A stretch of DNA of 53,628 bases from Alphaproteobacteria bacterium (GTDB lineage: Bacteria > Pseudomonadota > Alphaproteobacteria > Oceanibaculales > Oceanibaculaceae), in assembly GCA_018823745.1 (NCBI GenBank), contig JAHJHR010000014.1:1-53628 (forward strand), read 5' to 3'. Within the stretch, counting starts at the first letter, position 1; the number at the start of each line of letters is the position of its first letter. Of the stretch, positions 8,225-18,132 are shown one piece after another. Both the position numbers and the translations under genes were made by a program. Below the pieces are notes generated by a model that searched no databases, was not told where the DNA came from, and was given only the letters and a program-made list of their open reading frames with translations.

Positions 8225-9855
8225 GATCGGTCTTGCCTTTCGATTTCCTTGGCCCGGAGCTCCCGGCGCATGATCTTGCCGGTGGCTGTCATGGGCAGAG
8301 TATCCACGAATTCCACGTGGCGGGGATATTCATGTGCTGCAAGGCGGGTCTTCACGAAGTGCTGTATCTCCGCCGTCAGCCCGGCATCGGGAATTACGCC
8401 CGGTTTCGCCACCAGGAAGGCCTTCACCGCCTCGGTGCGCAGAGCATCGGGCACGCCGATGACCGCCGCCATCGCCACTGCCGGATGCTTCAGCAGGCAA
8501 TCCTCGATCTCCGCCGGGCCGATGCGATAGCCCGACGAGGTGATCACATCATCGACCCGCCCGACAAACCAGAAATACCCTTCCTCGTCCTGCCGCGCCT
8601 GGTCGCCGGTCAGCAGGAAATCGCCGGCGAACTTCGCCGCCGTCGCCGCCGGGTTCTTCCAGTATTCCAGGAACATCACCGGATCGCCCCGGCGGATACC
8701 GACATTGCCAACGCTGCCGGCCGGCAGGATAGCCCCCGCATCGTCGACAATCTGCACATCATGCCCCGGCACCGCGCGTCCCATCGCCCCCGGACGGACC
8801 GGCAGGATGGAGGCGCAATTGCCGACCACCAGATTGCATTCGGTCTGGCCATAGAATTCATTGATGGTGAGGCCGAAGGTTTCCTGCCCCCATTCCAGCA
8901 GCTCCGCCCCCAGTGTCTCCCCGCCGGAACCGATGGAGCGCATGGCATAGTCCCAGCGAGTCTTCGGGCTCTCCACCTGGCGCATCATCTTCAGCGCGGT
9001 CGGCGGCAGGAAGGCATTGCGCACGCCATGTTTGGCAATCAGGTGAAAGGCATGCTCCGGGTCGAATTTCCGCATGCGGTGCGACAGCACCGGTACGCCG
9101 TGATGCCAGCTTGGCAGCAGCACATCGATCAGCCCGCCGATCCAGGCCCAGTCAGCCGGCGTCCAGAACAGGTCGCCGGGTTGCGGGAAGAATTCCTGAG
9201 GGAATTCGACCCCCGGCAGATGGCCCAGCAACGTGCGGTGCGCGTGCAGCGCGCCCTTCGGCTGGCCGGTCGTGCCGGAGGTGTAGATGATGAGGGCGGG
9301 ATCGTCGGCGGCGCTGTCGATGGGCGTAAAGCGGTCGCTGGCCTGCGCCATGGCAGCGGAGAGTGAGCGGAAAAAATCACCATCCTTCGCCGCATCGGCC
9401 GCCAGCACCAGCGACAGCTCCGGCAGGTTCGGGCGGATTTCCGCGATCACCGGCAGCCGCTCCGCATCCGTCACCAGCGCCCGGCAGCCGGCATTGCCGA
9501 GGCGGTATTCAAGCGCCTCGGGGCCGAACAGGGTGAACAGCGGCACGGCGATCAGCCCGGCCTTGTAGCAGGCGACATGGGCAATCGCCGTCTCCGGCCG
9601 CTGCGGCATCAGAATGCCAACCCGGTCGCCCGGTTTCAGCCCGCCCGCCAGCAGCAGATTCGCCAGCCGGTTGGAGAGCTGCGCGATCTCGCCGAAGCTG
9701 TAGCGCCGGACCGACCCGTCCTCATTTTCATGGATCAGTGCGAGCGCCCCCGCATCCTGCCGGTCGCAGACATCGACGCCGATATTGTAGCGCTGCGGCA
9801 CCTGCCAGCGAAACGCAGCCACCGCCGCCTCATAACTCGCCGCCGGTTTCAGCAT
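8221..9855 (-). CDS. AMP-forming acyl-CoA synthetase
   Basis: A 544-aa member of the ANL superfamily, which activates a carboxylic acid to an acyl-adenylate and then to the acyl-CoA. Visible core motifs are A3 (IIYTSGTTGQPKGALHAH), A5 (NEFYGQTECN), A7/A8 (LLTGDQARQDEEGYFWFVGRVDDVITSSGYRIGP split over two segments) and A10 (MTATGKIMRREL), whose Lys is catalytic. It resembles acetyl/propionyl and medium-chain acyl-CoA synthetases; the substrate cannot be read from sequence. It forms a two-gene operon with the DsbA-type isomerase downstream, which hints at an aromatic or branched acid pathway (inference). Confidence 0.9.
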   Translation of the reverse strand: MLKPAASYEAAVAAFRWQVPQRYNIGVDVCDRQDAGALALIHENEDGSVRRYSFGEIAQLSNRLANLLLAGGLKPGDRVGILMPQRPETAIAHVACYKAGLIAVPLFTLFGPEALEYRLGNAGCRALVTDAERLPVIAEIRPNLPELSLVLAADAAKDGDFFRSLSAAMAQASDRFTPIDSAADDPALIIYTSGTTGQPKGALHAHRTLLGHLPGVEFPQEFFPQPGDLFWTPADWAWIGGLIDVLLPSWHHGVPVLSHRMRKFDPEHAFHLIAKHGVRNAFLPPTALKMMRQVESPKTRWDYAMRSIGSGGETLGAELLEWGQETFGLTINEFYGQTECNLVVGNCASILPVRPGAMGRAVPGHDVQIVDDAGAILPAGSVGNVGIRRGDPVMFLEYWKNPAATAAKFAGDFLLTGDQARQDEEGYFWFVGRVDDVITSSGYRIGPAEIEDCLLKHPAVAMAAVIGVPDALRTEAVKAFLVAKPGVIPDAGLTAEIQHFVKTRLAAHEYPRHVEFVDTLPMTATGKIMRRELRAKEIERQDRS

Positions 9856-9961
9856 TGTGTTTCCTCCCGTTTTCTTGGGGAGGATGATAACGGCAATGGG
9901 GAATTAGGCTACCAGAGAGGCGGATGGCCAAGCACACCCACCCGGTACGTCAAGCGCCGAC

Positions 9962-11074
9962 TTACACCCCCAGCAGCCCGCGCACCTTCTCGGCGATGGC
10001 GAGGGACGAGGTCACGCCCGGCGATTCGATGCCGTAGAGGGCGACATGGCCGGCGATGCCGTGATCACCCGGGCCCTGGATCATGAAATCCTTGGCCGGT
10101 TCGCCCGGTGCCTGGATCTTCGGGCGGATACCGGAATAACCCGGCTGCAGGGCGCCATCCGGCAGGCCCGGCCAGTATTTGCGCACGGCGGCATAGAATT
10201 TCTCCGCCCGCGCCGGATCGACATCATAGCCGATCTCGTCGACCCATTCGACATCCGGGCCGAAGCGGCATTGCCCGCCCAGATCGAGCGTCACATGCAC
10301 GCCGAGGCCGGCCTGCTCCGGCGCCGGATAGATCAGCCGCTTGAACGGCGTCCTGACGCCCGACAGCGTGTAGTAATTGCCCTTGCAGAAATAGGCTGGC
10401 GGCACGGTTTCCGCCGGTATGCCCTCAATGGCATGGCCCAGCGCCTGGGCATGAAGCCCGGCGGCATTGACCAGGATATTGCAGGACAGGCTCATCGGGC
10501 TGTCGCCACCGGTCTCGATCTCGAAGCCGCCATTTCCCCTGACACGGCCCGAAACGACAGGTGTGTAGAAGGCCAGCATCGCGCCGTGATCCTCGGCCTC
10601 GCCCTGCAAGGCCAGCATGTAGGAATGGGTGTCGAGAATGCCGGTCGAGGGCGAAACCAGCGCGCCGACACTCTCCACCGCCGGCTCCAGCTGCGTCACC
10701 TGTTCCGGCGTCAGCCAGTCCAGATCGGGCACGCCGTTCAGCGCCGCGCGCTCCTTGATCTGGGTCAGCGCCGCCATCTGGTCCTCGTCAGTGGCGACGA
10801 TCAGCTTGCCGAGCCGGCTGAACGGCACGCCCCGGCTGTCGAGATAGTCATAGAGCAAATGCTTGCCGCGCACGCACAGCTCCGCCTTCAGGCTGCCAGG
10901 CACGTAATAGATGCCGGCATGGATGACCTCGGAATGGCGCGAGCTGGTCTCGGTGCCGATGGCCTCGGTCTTTTCCAGCACCACCACCTCGCGGCCGGCC
11001 AGGGCCAGTTCACGGGCAATGGCGAGGCCGACGACGCCGGCACCGACGACAATGCAGTCGACATGATCGGTCAT
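9962..11074 (-). CDS. FAD-dependent oxidoreductase, L-2-hydroxyglutarate dehydrogenase-like
   Basis: A 370-aa DAO-family flavoenzyme. The N-terminal dinucleotide-binding motif is [19 protein letters not shown] followed by VVVLEK. The segment [15 protein letters not shown] is characteristic of the LhgO/L2HGDH family that oxidises L-2-hydroxyglutarate to 2-oxoglutarate and passes electrons to the quinone pool. The C-terminal part contains GYSGIRPKI and [15 protein letters not shown], which close the FAD site. It stands alone, divergent from the molybdopterin enzyme across 100 bp. Assignment to the family is firm; the substrate is inferred. Confidence 0.85.
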   Translation of the reverse strand: MTDHVDCIVVGAGVVGLAIARELALAGREVVVLEKTEAIGTETSSRHSEVIHAGIYYVPGSLKAELCVRGKHLLYDYLDSRGVPFSRLGKLIVATDEDQMAALTQIKERAALNGVPDLDWLTPEQVTQLEPAVESVGALVSPSTGILDTHSYMLALQGEAEDHGAMLAFYTPVVSGRVRGNGGFEIETGGDSPMSLSCNILVNAAGLHAQALGHAIEGIPAETVPPAYFCKGNYYTLSGVRTPFKRLIYPAPEQAGLGVHVTLDLGGQCRFGPDVEWVDEIGYDVDPARAEKFYAAVRKYWPGLPDGALQPGYSGIRPKIQAPGEPAKDFMIQGPGDHGIAGHVALYGIESPGVTSSLAIAEKVRGLLGV

Positions 11075-11174
11075 GAGATAAGCCCAGACAGGATGGGGGA
11101 CAGGATTCGGGAATATTTGCCGTGCCGAAGCACCTTCGATAGAGTCAGTAACTTGTAATAAAGGATCACAGCCG

Positions 11175-13229
11175 ATGCCACTCGATATCGTTCATTCGGT
11201 CTGCCCGCATGACTGCCCCAGCACCTGCGCGCTGGAAGTCGAGGTTCTGGACGCACGCACCATCGGCCGGGTCCGGGGTGCGGCGGATAATAGCTACACC
11301 GCCGGGGTTGTCTGCGCCAAGACCGCAAGATATGCCGAACGGGTGCATCATCCAGAGCGCCTGTCCCGGCCGCTGCAGCGCACCGGTGCGAAGGGCGAGG
11401 GCGACTGGCGTGAAATAAGCTGGGACGCAGCCCTCGACAGCATCGCTGATGCCTTTGTGAAATCGGCGCAGAAGCATGGCAGCGAATCGGTCTGGCCCTA
11501 TTACTACGCCGGCACGATGGGGCTGGTGCAGCGCGACGGCATCAACCGGCTGCGCCATGTCATGGGCTATTCGGAGCAGTATTCGACCTTCTGCGTCACG
11601 CTGTCGGATGCCGGCTGGCTCGCCGGCACCGGCGCCAAGATGGGCAGCGATGCGCGCGAGATGGCGGAAAGCGACCTGATCGTGGTGTGGGGCGGCAACC
11701 CGGTCCACACCCAGGTCAATGTCATGACCCATGTGTCGCGGGCCCGCAAGGAACGCGGCGCCAAGCTGGCGGTGATCGACACCTACCGCACTTCAACCGC
11801 CGAGCAGGCCGATATCTTCCTCTGCGTCAATCCGGGCACCGATGGCGCGCTGGCCTGCGCGGTCATGCATGTGCTGTTCAAGGAAGGCTTCGCCGACCGG
11901 GAATACCTGGCGAAATATACCGACGCCCCGGCTGAGCTGGAGGCGCATCTGGCGACCCGGACGCCGGAATGGGCCTCGGCCATCTGCGGCGTGCCGGTGG
12001 CGGAGATTCTGGCCTTCGCCCGGCTCTACGGCGCCACCCAGCGCAGCTATATCCGCGCCGGCTACGGCTTCTCGCGCAGCCGCAACGGGGCGGCGCAGAT
12101 GCACGCGGTAACCTGCCTGCCTGCCATCACCGGCGCCTGGAAGCATCGCGGCGGCGGCGCGCTCTATGGCCAAGGCAAGATCTATCACTGGAACAAGACC
12201 CTGATCGAGGGGCTGGACCGCATCGACCCGGCCATCCGCAGCCTCGACCAGTCGCAGATCGGCCGTATCCTGACCGGCGATGCGGCGGCCCTGCGCAATG
12301 GCCCGCCGGTGACGGCGATGCTGATCCAGAGCACCAACCCGGCCACGGTGGCCCCGGAAAGCCTGCTGGTGAATAAAGGCTTCCGCCGCGACGATCTGTT
12401 CGTCGCCGTGCATGAACAGTTCCTGACCGATACGGCGAAGCTGGCGGATATCGTGCTGCCGGCGACCACCTTCCTGGAGCATGACGACATCTACCAGGCC
12501 AGCGGCCATTCCTTCATCCAGATCGGCCGCAAGGTGATCGAGCCCCTGGGCGAGGCAAAGGAAAACCACTGGGTGGTCTGCGAGCTGGCAAAGCGGCTGG
12601 GGGCCGAGCATCCCGGTTTCGGCCTGAGCGCCTGGGACATGGTTGATGAGACGCTGAAAGCCTCCGGCTGGCCCGATGCCCAAACCATCTGGGCCGGGCG
12701 CTGGCACGACGCCATCCCGGATTTCGACAGCGCGCATTTCGTGAACGGCTTCGGCCATCCCGACGGCAAGTTCCGCTTCAAGCCGGACTGGCACCAGGCC
12801 GGCGTCGATCCCTCCATTATGCCGGTGCTGCCTGACCATGCGGATATCATCGACAAGCCGGATGCGGCGCGACCCTTCCGTCTGGTCGCCGCTCCCTCGC
12901 GCAGTTTCCTGAACACCAGCTTCAGCGAAACGCCAGGCAGCAAGAAGCGTGAAGGCCGGCCGACGCTGCGCGTGCATCCCGAGGATCTGGCCCGGCTGGG
13001 GCTGGAAGACGGCCAGCGCGTGCGCCTCGGCAATGACCGGGGCAGCGTCGTGCTGCATGCCCGCAGCTTCCCCGGCCTGAATGCCGGCACGGTGATCTGC
13101 GAGGGCATCTGGCCGAACGACGCCTTCGAGGAAGGCATCGGCATCAATGCGCTGACCAGTGCCGATCCGGGCTATCCCAAGGGCGGTGCCGTGTTCCACG
13201 ACACGGCGGTATGGCTGCGGGAAGCGTAG
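11175..13229 (+). CDS. Molybdopterin-dependent oxidoreductase with an N-terminal [4Fe-4S] cluster
   Basis: A 684-aa soluble member of the DMSO reductase/formate dehydrogenase superfamily. Cys10, Cys14, Cys18 and Cys47 (CPHDCPSTC, then GVVCAK) form the [4Fe-4S] motif. The molybdopterin-guanine-dinucleotide domains follow, with [10 protein letters not shown] placing a Cys near the expected metal ligand position, [11 protein letters not shown], and [16 protein letters not shown]. The C-terminal MopB barrel (about residues 560-684) binds the cofactor. There is no Tat signal, so it should be cytoplasmic. No electron-transfer or membrane subunit is encoded nearby, so its redox partner and substrate are unknown. 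Confidence 0.88.
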   Translation: MPLDIVHSVCPHDCPSTCALEVEVLDARTIGRVRGAADNSYTAGVVCAKTARYAERVHHPERLSRPLQRTGAKGEGDWREISWDAALDSIADAFVKSAQKHGSESVWPYYYAGTMGLVQRDGINRLRHVMGYSEQYSTFCVTLSDAGWLAGTGAKMGSDAREMAESDLIVVWGGNPVHTQVNVMTHVSRARKERGAKLAVIDTYRTSTAEQADIFLCVNPGTDGALACAVMHVLFKEGFADREYLAKYTDAPAELEAHLATRTPEWASAICGVPVAEILAFARLYGATQRSYIRAGYGFSRSRNGAAQMHAVTCLPAITGAWKHRGGGALYGQGKIYHWNKTLIEGLDRIDPAIRSLDQSQIGRILTGDAAALRNGPPVTAMLIQSTNPATVAPESLLVNKGFRRDDLFVAVHEQFLTDTAKLADIVLPATTFLEHDDIYQASGHSFIQIGRKVIEPLGEAKENHWVVCELAKRLGAEHPGFGLSAWDMVDETLKASGWPDAQTIWAGRWHDAIPDFDSAHFVNGFGHPDGKFRFKPDWHQAGVDPSIMPVLPDHADIIDKPDAARPFRLVAAPSRSFLNTSFSETPGSKKREGRPTLRVHPEDLARLGLEDGQRVRLGNDRGSVVLHARSFPGLNAGTVICEGIWPNDAFEEGIGINALTSADPGYPKGGAVFHDTAVWLREA

Positions 13230-13311
13230 GGGCGCGCGCATCTCCCCTCTTTACTGTAGCCACAACCCACAGTATGACGGGGCGAGGCCAGCAACAACAA
13301 GTTGAGGCGTG

Positions 13312-14187
13312 ATGACCACCCTCCAGCCTTCCCCGACCAGCGACGCGGCTTTGTGGCCGCCCGTCCAGCCGGCCCATATCATCGTGGTCGGCAATGAGAA
13401 GGGCGGCTCCGGCAAATCGACCACGGCGATGCATGTCATCGTCTCGCTGCTGCGCGACGGTTACAGCGTCGGCTCGCTCGATCTCGATGCGCGCCAGGGC
13501 ACGCTGACCCGCTATATCAACAACCGCAAACGCTCCGTCGAAGCCGGCGAGGCGCTGCCCCTGCCGCGTCACGCCTTCCTGCAGCCCAGCGAATTGCCAA
13601 TCCGCGCCGAGGCAGAGGAAGAGGACCGGGAACGCTTCGACCACATCTTCAACGACCTGCTGGCGCGCTGCGACTTCCTGGTGGTCGATACGCCGGGATC
13701 GAACACCTTTCTCGGCCGGCTGGCACATTCCCACGCCAATACGCTGCTGACCCCGCTGAATGACAGCTATATCGATCTCGACATGCTGGCCAATGTTGAT
13801 GCCAGCGGCCGCGATATCGTGAAGCTGTCGGTCTATAGCGAAATGGTGTTCGAGCAGCGCAAGGCCCGGATGATGCGCGACCGCGGCGCCATTGACTGGG
13901 TGGTGATGCGCAACCGGCTGTCCAATCTGAACGCCCGCAACAAGCAGGACATCGCCGATGTGATGACGGCGCTGGCGCGGCGCATCGGCTTCCGCATCGC
14001 GCCGGGCTTCAGCGAGCGCGTGATCTTCCGCGAGTTGTTCCCGCGCGGGCTGACCATGCTGGATCTGCTGGAATCGGGCGAAAGCGCCAGCATGTCGCAT
14101 CTCTCCGCCCGGCAGGAAGTGCGCAATCTGATCGAGGCGCTGAATTTGCCGGAACGCCGGCCGAAACCGCAATCATCGGCTGCCTGA
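13312..14187 (+). CDS. mipZ: MipZ-like division-site ATPase of the ParA family
   Basis: A 291-aa P-loop ATPase. Its deviant Walker A (GNEKGGSGKSTTAMH) is followed by LDLDARQGTLTRYINNR and by the Walker B region FLVVDTPGSNTFL. The inserted segment PLPRHAFLQPS and the long C-terminal part (VVMRNRLSNLNARNKQDI) are typical of MipZ, which in Caulobacter positions FtsZ by forming a gradient from the ParB-bound poles. ATG 13312 was preferred to GTG 13309 because GAGG lies four bases upstream of the ATG but only one from the GTG. No parB is adjacent, which fits chromosomal MipZ rather than a plasmid partition ParA. Confidence 0.9.
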   Translation: MTTLQPSPTSDAALWPPVQPAHIIVVGNEKGGSGKSTTAMHVIVSLLRDGYSVGSLDLDARQGTLTRYINNRKRSVEAGEALPLPRHAFLQPSELPIRAEAEEEDRERFDHIFNDLLARCDFLVVDTPGSNTFLGRLAHSHANTLLTPLNDSYIDLDMLANVDASGRDIVKLSVYSEMVFEQRKARMMRDRGAIDWVVMRNRLSNLNARNKQDIADVMTALARRIGFRIAPGFSERVIFRELFPRGLTMLDLLESGESASMSHLSARQEVRNLIEALNLPERRPKPQSSAA

Positions 14188-14264
14188 CCGCTCTGCGGAC
14201 TGGAACTCGGCCGGTTTCCGCCAACATAATGGGGAACAGCCCCTTCCGAATCCGGCGGAGCAGC

Positions 14265-14999
14265 ATGGCGACGGGACCGAAGCTACCCAACAGCGACACC
14301 AGCAGCGGCACCACCGTGTCGCCGCGCAACGCCGTGGATGCCTTCCTGCGCCAGGTGGCGGCGGCACCGAAGCCGCTGGCGACCGGTGCGCGCGGGCGGC
14401 TGCTTTTCGCCATGGACGCCACCGCCAGCCGCGAGCCGAGCTGGGACACCGCTTGCAAGATACAGGGCGAGATGTTCCGCGAGACAGCCGCGCTGGGCGG
14501 GCTGGATATCCAGCTGGCCTATTATCGCGGCTTCCAGGAATTTGCCGCCACACCCTGGCTGTCCGACAGCGAGACGCTGCTGCGCCGGATGACCAGCGTC
14601 ACCTGCCGGGGCGGCCAGACCCAGATCGAACGCCTGCTGCGCCACGCTGCGAAGGAAAGCGCCAGCCAGCCGGTCCAGGCGCTGGTGTTTGTCGGCGATT
14701 GCTTCGAGGAGGATATCGATGCGGTCTGTCACGCCGCCGGTGAACTCGGCCTGCGCGGTGTACCCGCCTTTATCTTCCATGAGGGCGGCGAGCCGCTGGC
14801 ACGCCGCGCCTTTGAGGAGATCGCCCGCCTGACCAAGGGCGCCTATTGCGCCTTCGACGCCAGCAGCGCGCAGCAATTGCGCGATCTGCTGGCCGCCGTC
14901 GCCGTCTATGCCGCCGGTGGCCGCCGGGCGCTGGAGAATTATGGCCGCAAGCAGGGCGGGGCAGCGCTGATGCTGACCAGCCGCCTGGGTAAGGCCTAG
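14265..14999 (+). CDS. VWA-like domain protein
   Basis: A 244-aa cytoplasmic protein. From about residue 45 it has a von Willebrand factor A-like pattern: GRLLFAMDATASREPSWDTA supplies a variant of the metal-ion-dependent adhesion site (DATAS in place of DxSxS), and QALVFVGDCFEEDID is a later strand with acidic residues. The ATG at 14265 follows GGAG with a 4-nt gap; an ATG at 14229 has no ribosome binding site. It is separated by 8 bp from the DnaJ-domain gene, so the two should be co-translated and may act together, perhaps as a client-binding protein with its co-chaperone (inference). Confidence 0.8.
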   Translation: MATGPKLPNSDTSSGTTVSPRNAVDAFLRQVAAAPKPLATGARGRLLFAMDATASREPSWDTACKIQGEMFRETAALGGLDIQLAYYRGFQEFAATPWLSDSETLLRRMTSVTCRGGQTQIERLLRHAAKESASQPVQALVFVGDCFEEDIDAVCHAAGELGLRGVPAFIFHEGGEPLARRAFEEIARLTKGAYCAFDASSAQQLRDLLAAVAVYAAGGRRALENYGRKQGGAALMLTSRLGKA

Positions 15000-15007
15000 T
15001 CCCCGCC

Positions 15008-15733
15008 ATGCCCTATGTGATTCTCGGCCTGGCGCTGCTGGTCGGCCTGCTGCTGATCAGCAAATGGTATGTGAACGCCGACCCCAAGGCTCTGGCCAGC
15101 GTGCTGAAATGGGTTGGCGGTGTCGCACTTTTCGGCACCCTGGCGATTCTGCTGGTGCGCGGCCAGCTTGGCTATCTGCTCGCCATGGGTGGGGCGCTGC
15201 TGCCGATGCTGCTGCGCTGGCGCGCCGTCCTGCAGGGGGTGCGCAACGCCGCCAAGACAGCGCGCGGGCCGAGCCAGGGCAAGGCTTCCGAGATTGCCAC
15301 CCGCTTCCTCGCCATGCGGCTGGACCATGATACCGGCGCCATGACCGGCTTCGTGCGCGAAGGCCCGTACAAGGACCGCTCCCTGGAAACGCTGACCCAG
15401 CAGGAGACTATGGAATTGCTGGCCCAGTGCCGGGCCGAGGATGCGCAATCGGCGCAGATTCTGGAAGCCTATCTCGACCAGATGCACGGGCCGGACTGGC
15501 GCGATGTCGATGACGGTCCGCGCCAGCAGCAGGCCGGCGGCGGCGGGCGCAGCGGCACGATGAGCCGCGAGCAGGCCTTCGAGATACTGGGTCTTACCCC
15601 CGACGCAACGGCGGAGGATATCCGCGAGGCGCATCGCCGGCTGATGATGGTCAACCACCCGGATCGCGGCGGCTCGACCTATATTGCGGCCCAGATAAAC
15701 CTCGCCAAGGATGTGCTGCTGGGCGGGAAATAA
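15008..15733 (+). CDS. Membrane-anchored DnaJ-domain protein
   Basis: A 241-aa protein. Two hydrophobic segments (about residues 2-18 and 36-66) anchor it in the inner membrane. A charged middle region follows, with FLAMRLDHDTGAMTGFV, as seen in TIM14-like and DjlA-like bacterial proteins. Residues 184-241 are a J-domain containing the essential NHPDRGGS (HPD) tripeptide. J-domains stimulate DnaK-type ATPases, so it probably recruits DnaK to the membrane. It forms a two-gene unit with the VWA-like protein upstream and follows mipZ. Confidence 0.87.
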   Translation: MPYVILGLALLVGLLLISKWYVNADPKALASVLKWVGGVALFGTLAILLVRGQLGYLLAMGGALLPMLLRWRAVLQGVRNAAKTARGPSQGKASEIATRFLAMRLDHDTGAMTGFVREGPYKDRSLETLTQQETMELLAQCRAEDAQSAQILEAYLDQMHGPDWRDVDDGPRQQQAGGGGRSGTMSREQAFEILGLTPDATAEDIREAHRRLMMVNHPDRGGSTYIAAQINLAKDVLLGGK

Positions 15734-15873
15734 TCCCTCGTCCGACTTGACGACGGTATCTCACTGCCCTCAAATCTCCCGAATCGCGGGTTAAGACCCT
15801 ATTCTCAACTGGAACATTCTCCGTCCGGAGGCGTTCCCGAAGTCCCGCCCAAAAGAATAATCAGGAGCTCCCC

Positions 15874-16752
15874 ATGGCAAAACCCGTGCGCAAGGCAATC
15901 TTCCCGGTCGGTGGACTGGGAACACGCTTTCTGCCGGCGACCAAGGCGATGCCGAAGGAAATGCTGCCCGTCGTCGACCGTCCGCTGATCCAGTACGCCG
16001 TTGACGAGGCGCGTGCCGCCGGCATTGAGGAATTCATCTTCGTGACCGGCCGCGGCAAGAGCGCGATCGAGGATCATTTCGACCATTCCTATGAGCTTGA
16101 GGACACGCTGCGCGGCCGTGGCAAGGAGCGCGAGCTGAAGCTGCTCGACGACATGCTGATGCGCCCGGGCCAGGTTGCCTATCTGCGCCAGCAGGACCCG
16201 ATGGGCCTGGGCCATGCCGTGTGGTGCGCGCGCAACATGATCGATGATGACGAGCCGGTCGCCGTGCTGCTGGCGGACGACCTGATCCTGTCCGAGGAAT
16301 CCTGCCTGGCCCAGATGATCGAGGCCTATCACGAGACCGGCGGCAACATGCTGGCGGTGATGGATGTGCCGCAGGAACAGACGAAGAGCTATGGCGTCGT
16401 CGCGCCCGGTGCGACCTCTGCCGATGGAAGGCTGGTCGAGGTGAAGGGGCTGGTCGAGAAGCCGCAGCCGGACAAGGCGCCCTCCACTCTGGCCGTCATC
16501 GGCCGCTATATCCTCCAGCCCGAGGTCTTCAAGCATCTCGCCAAGGGCCAGAAGGGCGCGGGCGGTGAAATCCAGCTGACCGACGCGATGGCCGAGATGA
16601 TCGGCACCCACCCCTTCCACGGGCTGCGCTTCGAGGGCAAGCGCTTCGATTGCGGCTCCAAGATCGGCTTCCTGGAAGCCAATATCGCCTTTGCCCTGGA
16701 TCGCGCCGATCTGGGTGACGAGCTGCGTGCCATTCTGAAGGATTACAAGTAA
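15874..16752 (+). CDS. galU: UTP-glucose-1-phosphate uridylyltransferase
   Basis: Makes UDP-glucose from UTP and glucose-1-phosphate in the cytoplasm. The 292-aa protein is of normal length. The nucleotidyltransferase signature GGLGTRFLPATKAMPKEMLP is at residues 12-31, followed by LIQYAVDEA, the acidic metal-binding VLLADDLIL, and GEIQLTDAM near the sugar-binding site. It leads a three-gene run with ugd (35 bp downstream) and a phosphohexomutase, so the cluster converts glucose-6-phosphate to UDP-glucose and UDP-glucuronate for surface polysaccharides. Confidence 0.96.
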   Translation: MAKPVRKAIFPVGGLGTRFLPATKAMPKEMLPVVDRPLIQYAVDEARAAGIEEFIFVTGRGKSAIEDHFDHSYELEDTLRGRGKERELKLLDDMLMRPGQVAYLRQQDPMGLGHAVWCARNMIDDDEPVAVLLADDLILSEESCLAQMIEAYHETGGNMLAVMDVPQEQTKSYGVVAPGATSADGRLVEVKGLVEKPQPDKAPSTLAVIGRYILQPEVFKHLAKGQKGAGGEIQLTDAMAEMIGTHPFHGLRFEGKRFDCGSKIGFLEANIAFALDRADLGDELRAILKDYK

Positions 16753-16787
16753 TCTCCCCGCGTCTTTAGCGGCAGAGGGGACGGCAG

Positions 16788-18113
16788 ATGCGCGTGGCGA
16801 TGATCGGTACCGGCTATGTCGGTTTGGTGTCCGGTGCCTGTTTTGCCGAATTCGGCTTCGAAGTGGCCTGCGTCGACAAGGATGTGGGCAAGATCGAGCG
16901 CCTGAAGCAGGGCGAAATCCCGATCTATGAGCCGGGGCTGGAGGCGCTGGTCGCCGCCAATGTGAAGGCCGGGCGGCTCAGCTTCGGCACCGATCTGAAA
17001 AGCGCTGTCGCCAAGGCCGATGCTGTGTTCATCGCGGTCGGCACGCCCAGCCGGCGCGGCGATGGCCATGCCGACCTCAGCTATGTCTACGCCGCCGCGA
17101 AGGAGATCGCCGAGGCGCTGGACGGGTATACGGTGGTGGTTACCAAATCCACCGTGCCGGTCGGCACCGGGCGGGAGGTTGAGCGCATCATCCGCGAGAC
17201 CCGGCCGGATGCCGATTTCGATGTCGCCTCCAACCCGGAATTCCTGCGCGAAGGGGCGGCCATCGGCGATTTCATGCGCCCCGACCGGGTGGTGATCGGC
17301 GCCGAGACGGAGCGCGCTCAAAACGTGATGCGCGACCTGTACCGCCCGCTCTTCCTGATCGAGACGCCTATCGTCATGACCTCGCTGGAAACCAGCGAGC
17401 TGATCAAATACGCCGCCAATACTTTCCTGGCGACCAAGATCACCTTCATCAACGAGATGGCGGATCTGTGCGAGAAGCTGGGCGCCGATGTGCATGGCGT
17501 GGCCAAGGGCATCGGGCTGGATGGCCGGATCGGCCGGAAATTCCTGCATCCCGGTCCCGGCTATGGCGGGTCCTGCTTTCCCAAGGACACGCTGGCCTTG
17601 GTGCGCACAGCGCAGGAAGCCGGCAGCCCCCTGCGCATTGTCGAGACGGTGGTCGAGATCAACGACCGCCGGAAACGGCAGATGGCTGACAAGATCATCG
17701 ATTTCTGCGGCGGCTCGGTCGCCGGCAAAACCCTTTCGGTGCTGGGGGTCAGCTTCAAGCCGAACACCGACGACATGCGCGACGCCCCAAGCCTGGTCAT
17801 CCTGCCGGTGCTGCAGGAAGCCGGCGCCACGATCCGCGCCTTCGACCCGGCGGCGATGCACGAGGCTGCAAAGCTTTTGCCCGGCATCGAGTGGTGTGAC
17901 GGCGCCTATGAGACGATGGACGGGGCCGATGCGGTGGTCATCCTGACCGAGTGGAACGAGTTTCGCGGCCTGTCCGTTGAAAGAATGAAGCAGCGTCTTG
18001 CCCGGCCGGTCATGATAGACCTGCGCAACATCTACGAGCCGCGGGAAATGGTCGAGGCCGGTTTCCGCTATACATGCGTCGGACGGCCCGAAAAGGCCGT
18101 CGGCGCGGACTGA
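16788..18113 (+). CDS. ugd: UDP-glucose 6-dehydrogenase
   Basis: Oxidises UDP-glucose to UDP-glucuronate with two NAD+. The 441-aa protein has the N-terminal NAD-binding motif [17 protein letters not shown] (about residues 7-23), the central dimerisation and sugar-binding helices ([18 protein letters not shown]), the catalytic Cys in [10 protein letters not shown], and the C-terminal UDP-binding domain ([18 protein letters not shown]). It follows galU by 35 bp and precedes the phosphohexomutase by 19 bp, which supports one operon. Confidence 0.96.
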   Translation: MRVAMIGTGYVGLVSGACFAEFGFEVACVDKDVGKIERLKQGEIPIYEPGLEALVAANVKAGRLSFGTDLKSAVAKADAVFIAVGTPSRRGDGHADLSYVYAAAKEIAEALDGYTVVVTKSTVPVGTGREVERIIRETRPDADFDVASNPEFLREGAAIGDFMRPDRVVIGAETERAQNVMRDLYRPLFLIETPIVMTSLETSELIKYAANTFLATKITFINEMADLCEKLGADVHGVAKGIGLDGRIGRKFLHPGPGYGGSCFPKDTLALVRTAQEAGSPLRIVETVVEINDRRKRQMADKIIDFCGGSVAGKTLSVLGVSFKPNTDDMRDAPSLVILPVLQEAGATIRAFDPAAMHEAAKLLPGIEWCDGAYETMDGADAVVILTEWNEFRGLSVERMKQRLARPVMIDLRNIYEPREMVEAGFRYTCVGRPEKAVGAD

Positions 18114-18132
18114 CAGAAGGGATTTTCATCAG

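Noticed and set aside
13312..14187. Plasmid-type ParA partition protein
   Set aside because: There is no parB or parS-like site, and the sequence has the MipZ-specific segments, so a chromosomal MipZ is the better fit.
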